Shown here piece by piece: positions 8,514 to 18,055 of a DNA stretch of 64,000 nt; within the stretch, counting starts at the first letter, position 1, and every line of letters starts with the position of its first letter. Source of the stretch: Phycisphaerae bacterium (lineage in GTDB: Bacteria > Chloroflexota > Anaerolineae > 4572-78 > J111). Both the position numbers and the translations under genes were made by a program. The DNA lies in assembly GCA_028285035.1 (NCBI GenBank), contig JANQQF010000167.1, forward strand, positions 28,486 through 92,485, written 5' to 3'. The notes under the pieces are model-generated. The model worked only from the letters and a program-made list of their open reading frames with translations. It was not told where the DNA came from and ran no database searches.

Positions 8514-8990
8514 ATGCGAAAAGCAACACTAGAAGATAAAGAATATGTGGCTGACTGCTTCATTAAGATTACTCTTTTCATTAAGTCACGCGCCCAATCA
8601 TCGGATATTTATGCTAGGGGATTACCTGATGTGGTTGATGAAAATCTGCTAAAACTTGCCGCGTCTTATATTACAGATGAGGAAGCCATTACTTTAATTG
8701 AAGAGCGCGATAATCAGCGCGTGGCCTGTATAGCCGGAAGAGTTGAAGATACATCCTTTCCAGCAAGCAGGATTGGTCGTGTGGGGAATATCGCGATATG
8801 CTGGGTATCATCAGCCTATCGGGGACAGAATATAGCTACCGAACTCGTCACTGAAGTTGAATGTTGGTTCAAAAATCAAGGAATAACCGTTGTTGAGCTT
8901 TCATACTTAGCAGAGAACACGCTGGCTGAAAAGGCTTGGCGGAATATTGGCTATACTCCATTTAGAGTGTTTTCCTATAAAAATCTCTAA
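8514..8990 (+). CDS. GNAT family N-acetyltransferase
   Basis: A 158-residue acetyltransferase of GNAT fold. The acetyl-CoA-binding motif A is visible as YRGQNIATELV, preceded by a beta-strand with IAICWVSSAYRG and followed by ELSYLAENTLAEKAWRNIGY, the typical motif B ending. GGAG just upstream provides a ribosome-binding site. It probably shares a transcript with the PLP enzyme 24 bases upstream. The acceptor substrate is unknown. Base composition is more AT-rich than the upstream gene. Confidence 0.85.
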   Translation: MRKATLEDKEYVADCFIKITLFIKSRAQSSDIYARGLPDVVDENLLKLAASYITDEEAITLIEERDNQRVACIAGRVEDTSFPASRIGRVGNIAICWVSSAYRGQNIATELVTEVECWFKNQGITVVELSYLAENTLAEKAWRNIGYTPFRVFSYKNL

Positions 8991-9001
8991 CAAAACCATC
9001 G

Positions 9002-12000
9002 ATGAATATCAAGCAAGCAGTTGCACGGATCTTGAATATCGAGGCTGGGGAAGGGCGATTGCTCTTTCTGATTCTAATCCAAGCCTTCCTGCAAAATGTG
9101 TCCCTCAACTTTTTGTATTCCGCAGCGTTTGCCCTCTTTTTGACCGAATTTAGTGCACAGACTCTGCCCATTCTCTACCTCGTCAATGCCGTATTGGTAA
9201 GCCTTATTGCTTTTGCCTATCTTAAAATTGGTGAACGAATTTCATTCTCCAATTTATTGTGGCTCAATTTTTGCTTTCAAGTGTTGGTGGTCGGCGGATT
9301 TTATCTGGGGCTCCTCTTTAATCGGGCGGCGTGGCTTGTCTTTGCCCTAGCCGTGGTCTATGAGGTGATGGCAAATATTGGCTCACTGTCCACGTGGTCA
9401 TTGGCGGGGCGCGTCTTTAATGTGCGGCAAGGTAAGCGTGTTTTTGGTACGATCGGGATCAGCGAATGGGGGGGGACCATTGCGACTGGATTTGTTATCA
9501 GCCTGATTATTTTATGGCTGGGCATTGAAAATGTGATCCTGCTCGCGGCCTTGACAGGTGGGGGAATGTTGGTTGTCATGTTTTATCTGCAACGGCAATT
9601 TTCTCATCTCCTCAATACCGAAGAGGTTACCACGACCCAAAGCGCCCCTGCGGCGGCATCGATGCTTGACCTACTAAAGCAACGCTATGTGCTTCTCATT
9701 ATAGGGTTGGTCTTCTTATGGTACTTGGCCTTCTACTTTTTAGATAATATTTTCTTTGCCTACAGCAGCCTGCAATATCCTGATGAAGATGCCTTGGCTG
9801 GTTTTTTCGGGATTTTCTGGTCGATTGTTGGGATCATTGCGGTGCTCGGTAACTTTTTTGCAGGCCGGGTTCTTAATCAGCAAGGCATTCGGTCAGTACT
9901 GCGGTATTTACCCATCCTGCTAATTCTTTTAGGGGGAGTGGGACTTGCTCTGAGTATCATCGATGTTCAGGTCATCATTTTGTTTGCGGTAGTCACACTT
10001 ATGCGTTTGGCGATGTCGGGGCTGGGGATGTCGATCGATAAACGGGCCCAAGACATCTTGTACCAACCCTTACCGATCAATGAACGGGGGCGTATCTTGA
10101 CGGTGGCCGAGGGCATTATTCGACCTGGGGCGAATGGTGCGGCTGGCGCAGTCCTACTATTGTTAGGTTTTCTTTTCGCCGATAACTTGAATATCCTGAT
10201 GATCGGTTTTCTGCTGATTGTTGGCCTGTGGCTCGCCGTGGCCTTTATGTTTGGGCAGGATTATCCTAAAGCTGTCGCCCAAGCTTTACATAAACGCTTC
10301 TTTGGTCAAGACCAAGCGTTGGATTTAAAGGATCGGCGTATTATCAAGGAGCTTCAAGCTGGCCTGGAAAGCTCACATCCTGAAATTGTAATTTACTCAT
10401 TGGATTTACTGACGCAAGCCGACCCAGAGCTTGTTCAGACCAAATTGCTTGATTTATTGAGTTATCCCGTTTCCGAAGTACGACAAGAGGTTCTAGAACG
10501 GCTGATACAGTTGGGTACGGTTAATGATTTGGAGCCTATTCGGTCCGTAATCCTCACGGATCAAGATGTGAATGTGCGAGCTAAGGCAGTGGATGCTTTG
10601 GCGACCTTGGGGCAGACAGCCGTCTTTTCTGATTTGGTAAGTTATCTTGATGATCAAGAGTCGCCCGTTCAGGTTCAGGCGATGAGCGGATTGATCCGAC
10701 ACGGTGGGCTTGAGGGGATGTTGTTGGCTGGACAACGTTTGTTGCAGGCAATTGATTCCCCCGTTGCTGCTGATCGGGTTTTTGCGGCAGAGGTGTTGGG
10801 GCAAGTGGGGATTACGACCTTCTATCAACCGTTGCTCAAATTGCTGAATGACTCAAAACTTGAGGTGCAACAAGCCGCGCTTCGGGCGTCAGGACAGGTC
10901 GTTAGCAAGGACGTGTGGGCGGTCCTACTGGCTCAATTAGATCATCCGGCCAATCGTATGCTTGCGGTGCAGGCCTTGACTCAACAGGGCGAGGCAGTTG
11001 TTCCACACCTGGCCGACTATCTGGCTGATCAAAAAAAATCAATTGACAGCCGCAGTGCGACCACTCAAATTTTGGCGCGGATTGGCACCGCTGTGGCGAT
11101 TGATAGTTTGTCTGACCATCTTAATGATGTTCAACCACATGTTCGCTCTCAAGTGTTGGCAGCTTTACGACGATGTAACTATCAGGCCAGTGATACAAGC
11201 CAACAAGATGTAGTGAAACAACAAATCCGGGCGGAAGTGGCTGATGCGACCTGGATATTAGCCCTATCGATAGAACCTGATACGCCTGAAGTCGACCCGC
11301 AAATTGTGGGTATATTTAATGAGGCTTTGGCTGAACAGATTGACCAAATCGTTGGTCATTTATTCACGTTGTTGACCTTTTTATTTGAGCCAGCCCTAAT
11401 CCAGCAAGCACAACTAAACCATCAACTACCATCTGCGGAGAAGCGGGCTTACGCGCTTGAAACAATCGATATTGCAGTTAAGGATGTAGAGCTTAAGCGC
11501 ACATTTTTACCCCTCATAAAAGATGCGGAGTTGGCTCAAAAAAGAGCCGATTTACAGCGTCTGTTCCCTCAACCCAGTTACACAATGGTGACGAGTGTGC
11601 AGACCATTCTGACTACGACGGACACTCCGCTAACGGATTGGATTAAGGCGTGTGCGATTGAACTTGTCGGACTTTACAAGTTAACTGATTTGGTCTCTGA
11701 GTTGGACCCTTATCGCGCATCATCAATTCCGTTGCTGCAAAAGGCGGTCGTGTATTCCGAGCATCGTTTGGCCACACCAATGTCATCACCCAACAGTGAG
11801 AATGGAGATACCCCTATGCTCTCAATTATTGAGAAAGTGCTGATTTTGAAGACCGTTGATATCTTTACCAACACCCCTTCTTCTATCTTGGCCAGTATGG
11901 CCGAACTATTGGTGGAAGTTAATGTCACCGAAAATGAAACCATTTTTGAGATGGGCGATGTTGGGGATAGTTTGTATATCGTCGTGACGGGCAAGGTCAA

Positions 12001-12280
12001 GGTTCATAATGAAGGGGTACTGCTAAATTATTTGGAGCCAGGCCAGGTTTTTGGGGAGATGGCCTTGCTGGACGCCGAGGCTCGCTCAGCCTCCGTGACT
12101 GCTGTTGAGTCGAGCCTGTTGCTCAAGCTCGACCAAGCCCCGTTCTATGAGTTGATGGCTGACCACCACGATATATCACGTGGTATTATTCAAGTGCTGT
12201 CTCGTCATCTACGAAATCGGGTGCACGATTTAAATGAAGCCCGTCACCGTATCCGTGAGTTGGAGGGAGAGCAAGCGTAG
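9002..12280 (+). CDS. Transporter-HEAT repeat-cyclic nucleotide-binding fusion protein
   Basis: A 1092-residue three-part protein. Residues 1-415 contain about 12 hydrophobic helices and resemble MFS or the ATP:ADP antiporter (NTT/TLC) family. Residues 430-730 are HEAT-like helical repeats (for example EVRQEVLERLIQLG, VNVRAKAVDALATLG, KLEVQQAALRASGQV). A helical linker follows, then a cNMP-binding domain at about 940-1080 with ENETIFEMGDVGDSLYIVVTGKVKV and PGQVFGEMALLDAEARSASVTAVE, the phosphate-binding-cassette region. The design suggests membrane transport gated or scaffolded by a cytosolic nucleotide sensor. The transported substrate is unknown. No strong Shine-Dalgarno sequence is visible at this ATG, 11 bases after the GNAT stop. 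Confidence 0.85.
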   Translation: MNIKQAVARILNIEAGEGRLLFLILIQAFLQNVSLNFLYSAAFALFLTEFSAQTLPILYLVNAVLVSLIAFAYLKIGERISFSNLLWLNFCFQVLVVGGFYLGLLFNRAAWLVFALAVVYEVMANIGSLSTWSLAGRVFNVRQGKRVFGTIGISEWGGTIATGFVISLIILWLGIENVILLAALTGGGMLVVMFYLQRQFSHLLNTEEVTTTQSAPAAASMLDLLKQRYVLLIIGLVFLWYLAFYFLDNIFFAYSSLQYPDEDALAGFFGIFWSIVGIIAVLGNFFAGRVLNQQGIRSVLRYLPILLILLGGVGLALSIIDVQVIILFAVVTLMRLAMSGLGMSIDKRAQDILYQPLPINERGRILTVAEGIIRPGANGAAGAVLLLLGFLFADNLNILMIGFLLIVGLWLAVAFMFGQDYPKAVAQALHKRFFGQDQALDLKDRRIIKELQAGLESSHPEIVIYSLDLLTQADPELVQTKLLDLLSYPVSEVRQEVLERLIQLGTVNDLEPIRSVILTDQDVNVRAKAVDALATLGQTAVFSDLVSYLDDQESPVQVQAMSGLIRHGGLEGMLLAGQRLLQAIDSPVAADRVFAAEVLGQVGITTFYQPLLKLLNDSKLEVQQAALRASGQVVSKDVWAVLLAQLDHPANRMLAVQALTQQGEAVVPHLADYLADQKKSIDSRSATTQILARIGTAVAIDSLSDHLNDVQPHVRSQVLAALRRCNYQASDTSQQDVVKQQIRAEVADATWILALSIEPDTPEVDPQIVGIFNEALAEQIDQIVGHLFTLLTFLFEPALIQQAQLNHQLPSAEKRAYALETIDIAVKDVELKRTFLPLIKDAELAQKRADLQRLFPQPSYTMVTSVQTILTTTDTPLTDWIKACAIELVGLYKLTDLVSELDPYRASSIPLLQKAVVYSEHRLATPMSSPNSENGDTPMLSIIEKVLILKTVDIFTNTPSSILASMAELLVEVNVTENETIFEMGDVGDSLYIVVTGKVKVHNEGVLLNYLEPGQVFGEMALLDAEARSASVTAVESSLLLKLDQAPFYELMADHHDISRGIIQVLSRHLRNRVHDLNEARHRIRELEGEQA

Positions 12281-12285
12281 GCTCA

Positions 12286-12759
12286 TCAACTTTGCCAAGC
12301 GGTGGCCTGCTCAACGTGAATGCGGTCGTGACCGACAATGTAAGTGCGGACGAACTTCTCTAGGCTTTGTGCCCCACTTGCCACGTGAGTGACTTCGATA
12401 TCCCACTGTTCACCGGGAATTAAGTTGATGGCATCCTGAACGGTTTGGTAGCTGGCAATCAAATTCTGTTGAATTTGAGTCTGACTATCACGGCCGTGAT
12501 CCTCAATCGTTTGCAATCGTCGCTCGTTATCCAGCGTACGTCCTACCGTTCGTGCCCCTTCCGTCACAATCCTATTGATCTCCCCGGCAAAGAACGTACG
12601 CGCTTCGACCATATGAATTAGAACCTCAGCCAAGGTCCAGCCGTCATCATCCATGGCTTGATACAGATTATTTTCGTAGGCTTGGTTGATAATGCCCAGA
12701 AACGCGTGTTGGGTCTGTTCAATTTGCTCAAGAATTTTGCGTTTAATCGTGTCGGTCAT
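12286..12759 (-). CDS. DinB family protein
   Basis: A 157-residue four-helix-bundle protein of the DinB/YfiT type. WTLAEVLIHMVEARTFFAGEINRIV near residue 40 and VGHDRIHVEQ near the C-terminus supply the histidines that usually bind a divalent metal. Members include thiol-dependent transferases but most are uncharacterised. It is convergent with the transporter fusion upstream (5 bases between stops) and separated from the SRPBCC gene by a hairpin. Function cannot be assigned. Confidence 0.82.
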   Translation of the reverse strand: MTDTIKRKILEQIEQTQHAFLGIINQAYENNLYQAMDDDGWTLAEVLIHMVEARTFFAGEINRIVTEGARTVGRTLDNERRLQTIEDHGRDSQTQIQQNLIASYQTVQDAINLIPGEQWDIEVTHVASGAQSLEKFVRTYIVGHDRIHVEQATAWQS

Positions 12760-12783
12760 TTGGATTGCTCCCTTACTGACTAA

Positions 12784-12809
12784 GAACCCGAAAGTGCACT
12801 TTCGGGTTC
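12784..12809. repeat. Palindromic hairpin of the CCGAAAGTGCA family
   Basis: A perfect 26-base palindrome with GAACCCGAAAGTG as half-site, in the 135-base gap between two minus-strand genes. Its core CCGAAAGTGCA recurs in the hairpin at 45297-45326. It may act as a terminator for the SRPBCC gene, but no good T-tract follows on the minus strand. Confidence 0.6.
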
Positions 12810-12894
12810 CTTCTTCCTAATTTGATAAATTCGAGTGAAGCCTAACACGACCGAAAATAAAAGCAAATCAAAGGATCTATGGATTGGGTCAAAT

Positions 12895-13368
12895 CTATGG
12901 ATTGGCCCAATCAATTGGCCCCTCATCAAAACGCTTTTGCAGCCGAGGCAACACAACCTCAAGCCAGGCGCTGGTGAAGTATTCAAAAGCCTGATCCCAC
13001 TCACCACCATCACCCCAACCATCATGGCGAAGCGAAACCTTGGTTTGACTATCATCAATCGCGGCGAAGCGAACAATGACGTGAGTCATCTGACCCCGAA
13101 CACTGGGCAATGATGGCGGGGCATTCCAAGTGAAAGAGAGCATCTGTTTAGGCTGATAGGCCAGAATAATCATTCCTTCGCCCCCCTGCAACCCTGGCTC
13201 TGCTGAAAGGTCAAACAACATTTCATAAGGCCCACCAACGGTCAACTCAACATTGCATTCGCTGGCAAAAAAAGTTTTTGCCCCTTCCGCAGTTGTCCAA
13301 GCTTCCCATACATCGTCCAACATACCATTGACAATCACTTCTCCATAAATGCTACGCTCATCGCTCAT
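12895..13368 (-). CDS. SRPBCC (AHSA1-like) domain protein
   Basis: A 157-residue START/Bet v 1-like protein of the activator-of-Hsp90-homologue group. It begins SIYGEVIVNGMLDDVWEAWTTAEGAKTFFA, the canonical N-terminal strand and helices of this fold, and ends with LRHDGWGDGGEWDQAFEYFTSAWLEVVLPRLQKRF, the long C-terminal helix. Such proteins bind hydrophobic ligands or act as stress proteins. It stands alone between a hairpin and the divergent FHA-ABC gene. Ligand unknown. Confidence 0.85.
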   Translation of the reverse strand: MSDERSIYGEVIVNGMLDDVWEAWTTAEGAKTFFASECNVELTVGGPYEMLFDLSAEPGLQGGEGMIILAYQPKQMLSFTWNAPPSLPSVRGQMTHVIVRFAAIDDSQTKVSLRHDGWGDGGEWDQAFEYFTSAWLEVVLPRLQKRFDEGPIDWANP

Positions 13369-13446
13369 GTTTTATAGCCCCTTTCATCTAATAATAAACA
13401 AAAATACAATTAATATTTTAGAACAAATGTTTTGTTGTGGCAAGAA

Positions 13447-13475
13447 TTACAGGATTGAGAAATCTCTGATATAAT
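13447..13475 (+). promoter_or_regulatory. Sigma70-type promoter for FHA-ABC transporter operon
   Basis: TTACAG (13447-13452) and a perfect TATAAT (13470-13475) are separated by 17 bases, about 65 bases before the ATG of the FHA-ABC gene. Confidence 0.6.
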
Positions 13476-13540
13476 TGGGTGAGGAATATGACCTAAAAAA
13501 TTCACCAAAATATTTAACATTTTAGAGAGAAAGTAAACCA

Positions 13541-16183
13541 ATGTCTTCTGGGGAAAAAGGCTCAACACAGCGGATGAATGTGCCCGTTGATCCGGATCAA
13601 TCTGGGGCGACTTGCCCCTATTGCAAAAAACCGTTGGAAACACCAGAAGATCGAATTTGCCCTCACTGCAACCTGCCCATTAAACGACGGCGGCGGCGGC
13701 AGGTTACCACCCAAACGGGGCCCGTCGCTCGACTCGTGCTGCATCGCTCTGATGCCGCCAACAAAGAATACTCCCTTCTAAAACAAATCATCACCATCGG
13801 CCGGAACACAGACAATACTATTCAGATCGACTCGCCCTTTATTTCCAACCATCACGCCAAAATCGAATATACGCCAGAAGGCCATACGATTGTTGATCTG
13901 AGCAGCACAAATGGGACACGCGTCAACGGTCAATCCCTAAAAGCGGATAAGCCCCAAGCCCTGACCGATCAAGATATCATTCGTTTTAATGATGGCCGTG
14001 GGAATTCAATTCAGCTAACCTATTTGGCCGCAACCTCATATAATCGGGTTGATGAAAGCAAGGCGGGCCGGACTTACCAACTAGACGCTGGGGAGAATTT
14101 TGTGGGGCGTGGTTTTGATGCACACATTGTGCTCTCCCACCCAGCGGTGTCATGGTATCACGCCAAAATTACGGTGGAGGCTGATCAATATCTGCTTGAG
14201 GATATGAGCACCCACGGTGATACGATGCTCAATGGTAACCAACTGCTTGAGCCGAGCGAATTGCGGCAAGGTGACGTGATTGGGGTGGGGCCGTTCAACT
14301 TGATTTACCAAGGGGAGGGTGTGCTTTCTTCCTTTGTGGCGGGCCGAAACTTTAACGTTGAGGTGGCCGATTTAGAGAAGACGGTGTATGGTGTCAGCTG
14401 GTTGGGATTGCCTGATCCCGCGCAGTCCAAGCAGATTTTGCGTGACATCGATCTTGACATCAATCCACGTGAGTTTGTGGCCTTGGTTGGTGGCAGTGGT
14501 AGTGGCAAAAGCACCTTGCTCAAGGCGCTCATCGGCCTCAGCCCAGCTACAGGCGGCCAGGTGTTGATCAATGGTCATAACCTGTATGAACATCTGATGG
14601 TCTACCGCCATCTAATTGGCTATGTGCCGCAAGATGACATCATTCATCTGGATTTGTCGGTGCGGCAGGCTCTCGAATATTCGCTTCATCTTCGAGTACC
14701 TGAGCAAGACCCCACCGAGCGCGAGCGGGTAATTGATGATGTGCTTGACAAGATGGGGTTGACAACTCACGCAACGACGATTGTGGGAGATTTGAGTGGG
14801 GGGCAGCGAAAACGGGTCAGTATTGCCGCTGAACTGCTGGGCGATCCTTGGATTTTCTTTCTGGATGAGCCGACCTCGGGGCTGGATCCGGGCCTTGAAA
14901 AATTGATGATGGATACCCTACGGCAATTGGCTGATGAGGGGCGGACCATCATTTTGATTACCCACGCCATCAACCACATCGTCGATCATTGTGATCAGGT
15001 GATTTTCTTGAGCCAAGGTGAACTCGCTTACTTTGGTCCACCCAACCAAGCGATGGATTACTTCGATGTAGACAACTTCCCCGACATTTACACGGTGTTG
15101 TCAAACCCACCCGCTAGTGTAGGGGAAGAGCCAGTGGACGAGGCAGCCAGTTGGGGGGAACAGTATCGTCAGTCGGAGTTGTACCAGACCTTTATAAAAC
15201 ACCGTAAAGGGGGCGAAACGGTCTCCTACTTGCCCCAGCCTGACAAATCCTTGGCGCATCGCCGTCAGCGATTTCGCCAACAGTTCCGCATTCTCAGCCG
15301 CCGCTATTTGGATTTGATCAAGGCGGATCGATTTAGCCTGTGGTTGCTGTTTGCCGTGATGCCAATCGTGGCTATCTTTCTCCTATTGATTGGTGATGCT
15401 CGGGCTTTTGTTGGTCATACTGCCGCTGAAATTATGTCAATTTTGGAAGAGACAGGCCGCTATACCATCGCGGCGGAAACACAAACCCTGCTGTTTATTA
15501 TGGCCTTGGCGACGGCTCTGATTGGCATTTTTAGTGCGGGATATGAGTACATCAAGGAAGCAGCCATTTATCGGCGTGAGCGCATGATTACCTTGCGAAT
15601 CACCTCCTATTTTTCATCAAAGATGGCCGTGTTGGGCGGGTTTATCGCCATCCAACTCTTGGCTTTTCTCATCATTTTGGCCTTCAAATTTAGCTTCCCC
15701 CAACAGGGACTGCTTATTTGGCCCCCATTGGAAATTTTCTTCACATTGCTGCTGACGGGGTTAGCTAGCTTAGCGCTCGGCCTCTTTATCTCCACGATTG
15801 CCACCTCAAAGGATATGGTCACCTATTTGATCTTGCTGGTGATTCTCATTCAAATTCTCTTTTCCGGGGCCATCTTCGAACTAACCATCATGACAGAACT
15901 GCTTTCTTTTGTGACCGTGACTCGCTGGGCTTTGGAAGCCTTAGCTTTGAGTGTTGATTTGGAAGCTTTGAATGCGTTGGGTCAGGTGCGCGTAGAAAAT
16001 ACACTCGAAACGGGGCGGGGCCTACAGACATTGCTGCAAGATGTGGCTGCGACCACAGAATTTTACAACAACTACAACGCTAGTCCGTTGGGCCTCGTTG
16101 CGCGATGGCTGCTTTTGATCGGACACATTTTAATTTGGAGCCAATTAGCCATGTGGCAACTGCGCCGCAAAGATCAGGTGTGA
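13541..16183 (+). CDS. Zinc-ribbon/double-FHA ABCG-type ABC transporter
   Basis: An 880-residue multidomain half-transporter. Cys25-x2-Cys28 and Cys40-x2-Cys43 form a zinc ribbon followed by an arginine cluster. Two FHA domains follow, about 78-145 (TIGRNTDNTI, ISNHHAKIEY, SSTNGTRVNG) and 185-250 (FVGRGFDAHIVL, HGDTMLNG), normally phosphothreonine readers. The ABC ATPase has GGSGSGKSTL near residue 316, LSGGQRKRVSIA near 418 and FFLDEPTSGLDPG near 440. The C-terminal region (about 597-870) carries six or so membrane helices of ABC2 type. ATPase-first order is typical of ABCG exporters. The subtilase gene starts two bases after its stop. FHA input implies control by a Ser/Thr kinase; none is encoded nearby. 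Confidence 0.92.
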   Translation: MSSGEKGSTQRMNVPVDPDQSGATCPYCKKPLETPEDRICPHCNLPIKRRRRRQVTTQTGPVARLVLHRSDAANKEYSLLKQIITIGRNTDNTIQIDSPFISNHHAKIEYTPEGHTIVDLSSTNGTRVNGQSLKADKPQALTDQDIIRFNDGRGNSIQLTYLAATSYNRVDESKAGRTYQLDAGENFVGRGFDAHIVLSHPAVSWYHAKITVEADQYLLEDMSTHGDTMLNGNQLLEPSELRQGDVIGVGPFNLIYQGEGVLSSFVAGRNFNVEVADLEKTVYGVSWLGLPDPAQSKQILRDIDLDINPREFVALVGGSGSGKSTLLKALIGLSPATGGQVLINGHNLYEHLMVYRHLIGYVPQDDIIHLDLSVRQALEYSLHLRVPEQDPTERERVIDDVLDKMGLTTHATTIVGDLSGGQRKRVSIAAELLGDPWIFFLDEPTSGLDPGLEKLMMDTLRQLADEGRTIILITHAINHIVDHCDQVIFLSQGELAYFGPPNQAMDYFDVDNFPDIYTVLSNPPASVGEEPVDEAASWGEQYRQSELYQTFIKHRKGGETVSYLPQPDKSLAHRRQRFRQQFRILSRRYLDLIKADRFSLWLLFAVMPIVAIFLLLIGDARAFVGHTAAEIMSILEETGRYTIAAETQTLLFIMALATALIGIFSAGYEYIKEAAIYRRERMITLRITSYFSSKMAVLGGFIAIQLLAFLIILAFKFSFPQQGLLIWPPLEIFFTLLLTGLASLALGLFISTIATSKDMVTYLILLVILIQILFSGAIFELTIMTELLSFVTVTRWALEALALSVDLEALNALGQVRVENTLETGRGLQTLLQDVAATTEFYNNYNASPLGLVARWLLLIGHILIWSQLAMWQLRRKDQV

Positions 16184-16184
16184 T

Positions 16185-17969
16185 ATGCAAAAATCAAATT
16201 CAGGATACATTCGAATCGTCATCATCGGTATCGTGCTTTTAGCCGGAATTGGAGCATACATTTTTTCGCAAACCAGCGAACCTGCTGTCGAATCAACTGA
16301 GCTGGCTCCAGCAACTGAGGAGGCCCCGGTCGTTGAGGCGGGCCAGGTTGAGTTGGAGCCGCCTGAGTCATTGGCGGACATTGCCAGTGAGGTAGCGGAA
16401 GAGTATCCCGACTTAGCTGAGCTACTCAACAACCCCGAACTGGAGTCGGTCTACAAAGATTTTTATGTGACCTACTTTAATTTGGGCGAAGAGGTGGCCT
16501 TGAATATGGCGCGACAACGGGGCCTGCTCAATGAGAATGATGATGTGGTGATGACGCTGGTTTTGGATGACCCAACGCAGGCCGAAGCGATTGTGACGCA
16601 GTTGGAAGCGGAAGGCATTATCGTGGTCGGTTACTATCAAGAGTTGATGGACATCGTCATCCCCACTGACCTGATTTTGGCCCAAATTGAGGCTGAGGAG
16701 CCGGAACTACTTCTGGAACGGCTGGCTGAGTTAGACCATATCATTGGCCTCAGAATGCCGCAGCAGTTGTTGATCCAAAATCAGGTGGGCCTTGGTGAAG
16801 GGGTCTCCGTCACTTTGGCGGATGAATGGCACACCGCCGGAATTACGGGGCAGGGCGTAAAAGTCGGTGTCCTCGATTTAGGCTTTGCGGGTTATGCAGG
16901 GCTGTTGGGGAGCGAACTCCCGGCCAATGTCACGGTTCAAACGTTTGGCAATCCAGTCTATATGGATACCCAAGTGCACGGAACAGCCGTGGCTGAAATT
17001 GTGCACGAGATGGCTCCCGGTGCCCAGATTTTTCTGGCCTACTTTGATGGTAGTCCGGTGACGATGGGGCAGGCCGTTGATTGGCTCATTAGCCAGGGCG
17101 TGGACATCATTTCGAATTCGACCAGCATTAGCGGGGTGACCGCGATGGATGGCACAGGGATTGTGGCTGAAATGGTGAATCGGGCTGATGCGGCCGGGGT
17201 GATGTGGGTCAGCGCCGCTGGTAATCGGGCCGATGAACATTATCGGGGCGTGTTCACCGACAGCGATGGCGACACCCTCCACGAATTTGCCCCCGGTGTC
17301 ACGGGGATCCCTTTTACGATGAAGGCGATTGCGACCAACATCATCCTCACCTGGAATGATTGGGGGGCGGTTAATCAGGATTACGATCTGATTTTGTATG
17401 ATAGTGCGGGTAATCTCCTGGCCAAAGTGGAAAACTTGCAAACGGGTCAGCCAGGACAGTCACCCTTTGAAGTCTTGACCTATCGGTTTCCAATAGCTGG
17501 CACCTATTTGGTTTCCATTCAAAATCGAGATGGACAAGCTCGGGGCGATGCTACCCTCGATCTGTTTATCTACAATGGGGTGCTCCCGCCCGAATTTTTG
17601 GTGGCCGAGGGGAGCTTAGGCACGCCCGCCGATGCGTTTGCGTCTCTGACTGTCGGGGCCGTACATTGGTCTACGGATGCCCTCGAACCTTATAGTTCAC
17701 AGGGTCCTACCAACGATGGCCGCATCAAGCCCGATATGGTTGGTCCGTCGGCGGTCAAAAATGCCTCATACGCGCCCAGTATCTTTGACGGTACCTCAGC
17801 CGCAACCCCGCATGTGGCTGGAGCCGCTGCCCTCATCATGCAAGCCCAGCCCGATCTCTCCCCCGCTCAGGTAGCAGAGTTGTTGAAAAGTCGGGCTGTG
17901 CCGTTGGGTGATGTTGTACCAAGTAATCAATTTGGGGTGGGGCGTTTGAATCTGGGGGATTTACCTTAA
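16185..17969 (+). CDS. Membrane-anchored subtilisin-like serine protease (S8)
   Basis: A 594-residue protein starting two bases after the FHA-ABC stop. An N-terminal hydrophobic segment (about 9-28) is a signal peptide or anchor, followed by an acidic Glu/Pro-rich stretch and a 150-residue pro-region. The catalytic triad is Asp231 (VGVLDLGF), His265 (VHGTAVAE) and Ser538 (GTSAATPHVAG), with the oxyanion Asn in SAAGN. A beta-sandwich-like insert lies between His and Ser (about 365-470; ILTWNDWGAVNQDYDLILYD). The protein ends shortly after the catalytic domain. Location is probably extracytoplasmic. Coupling to an ABCG exporter suggests a shared process, such as export of a protease substrate or maturation at the membrane. 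Confidence 0.92.
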   Translation: MQKSNSGYIRIVIIGIVLLAGIGAYIFSQTSEPAVESTELAPATEEAPVVEAGQVELEPPESLADIASEVAEEYPDLAELLNNPELESVYKDFYVTYFNLGEEVALNMARQRGLLNENDDVVMTLVLDDPTQAEAIVTQLEAEGIIVVGYYQELMDIVIPTDLILAQIEAEEPELLLERLAELDHIIGLRMPQQLLIQNQVGLGEGVSVTLADEWHTAGITGQGVKVGVLDLGFAGYAGLLGSELPANVTVQTFGNPVYMDTQVHGTAVAEIVHEMAPGAQIFLAYFDGSPVTMGQAVDWLISQGVDIISNSTSISGVTAMDGTGIVAEMVNRADAAGVMWVSAAGNRADEHYRGVFTDSDGDTLHEFAPGVTGIPFTMKAIATNIILTWNDWGAVNQDYDLILYDSAGNLLAKVENLQTGQPGQSPFEVLTYRFPIAGTYLVSIQNRDGQARGDATLDLFIYNGVLPPEFLVAEGSLGTPADAFASLTVGAVHWSTDALEPYSSQGPTNDGRIKPDMVGPSAVKNASYAPSIFDGTSAATPHVAGAAALIMQAQPDLSPAQVAELLKSRAVPLGDVVPSNQFGVGRLNLGDLP

Positions 17970-18022
17970 TTTGAACTCAGTTAGCAAAGATAACACAGAG
18001 TACACAAAGCAGTCGCAAAGCT

Positions 18023-18055
18023 CACAAAGTTTCTTTGAGGGCTTTGTGTTTTATC
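18023..18055 (+). terminator. Intrinsic terminator after subtilase
   Basis: CACAAAG and CTTTGTG (18023-18029 and 18042-18048) form a short stem followed by TTTTATCTTTTTT, about 55 bases after the protease stop. It lies at the end of the convergent methyltransferase gene. Confidence 0.6.

Noticed and set aside
16878..17441. 187-codon open frame on the minus strand inside the subtilase
   Set aside because: Its opposite frame carries the catalytic residues of a full-length S8 protease, and the minus-strand translation is His/Ile/Asn-rich without domain features. It is a shadow frame.
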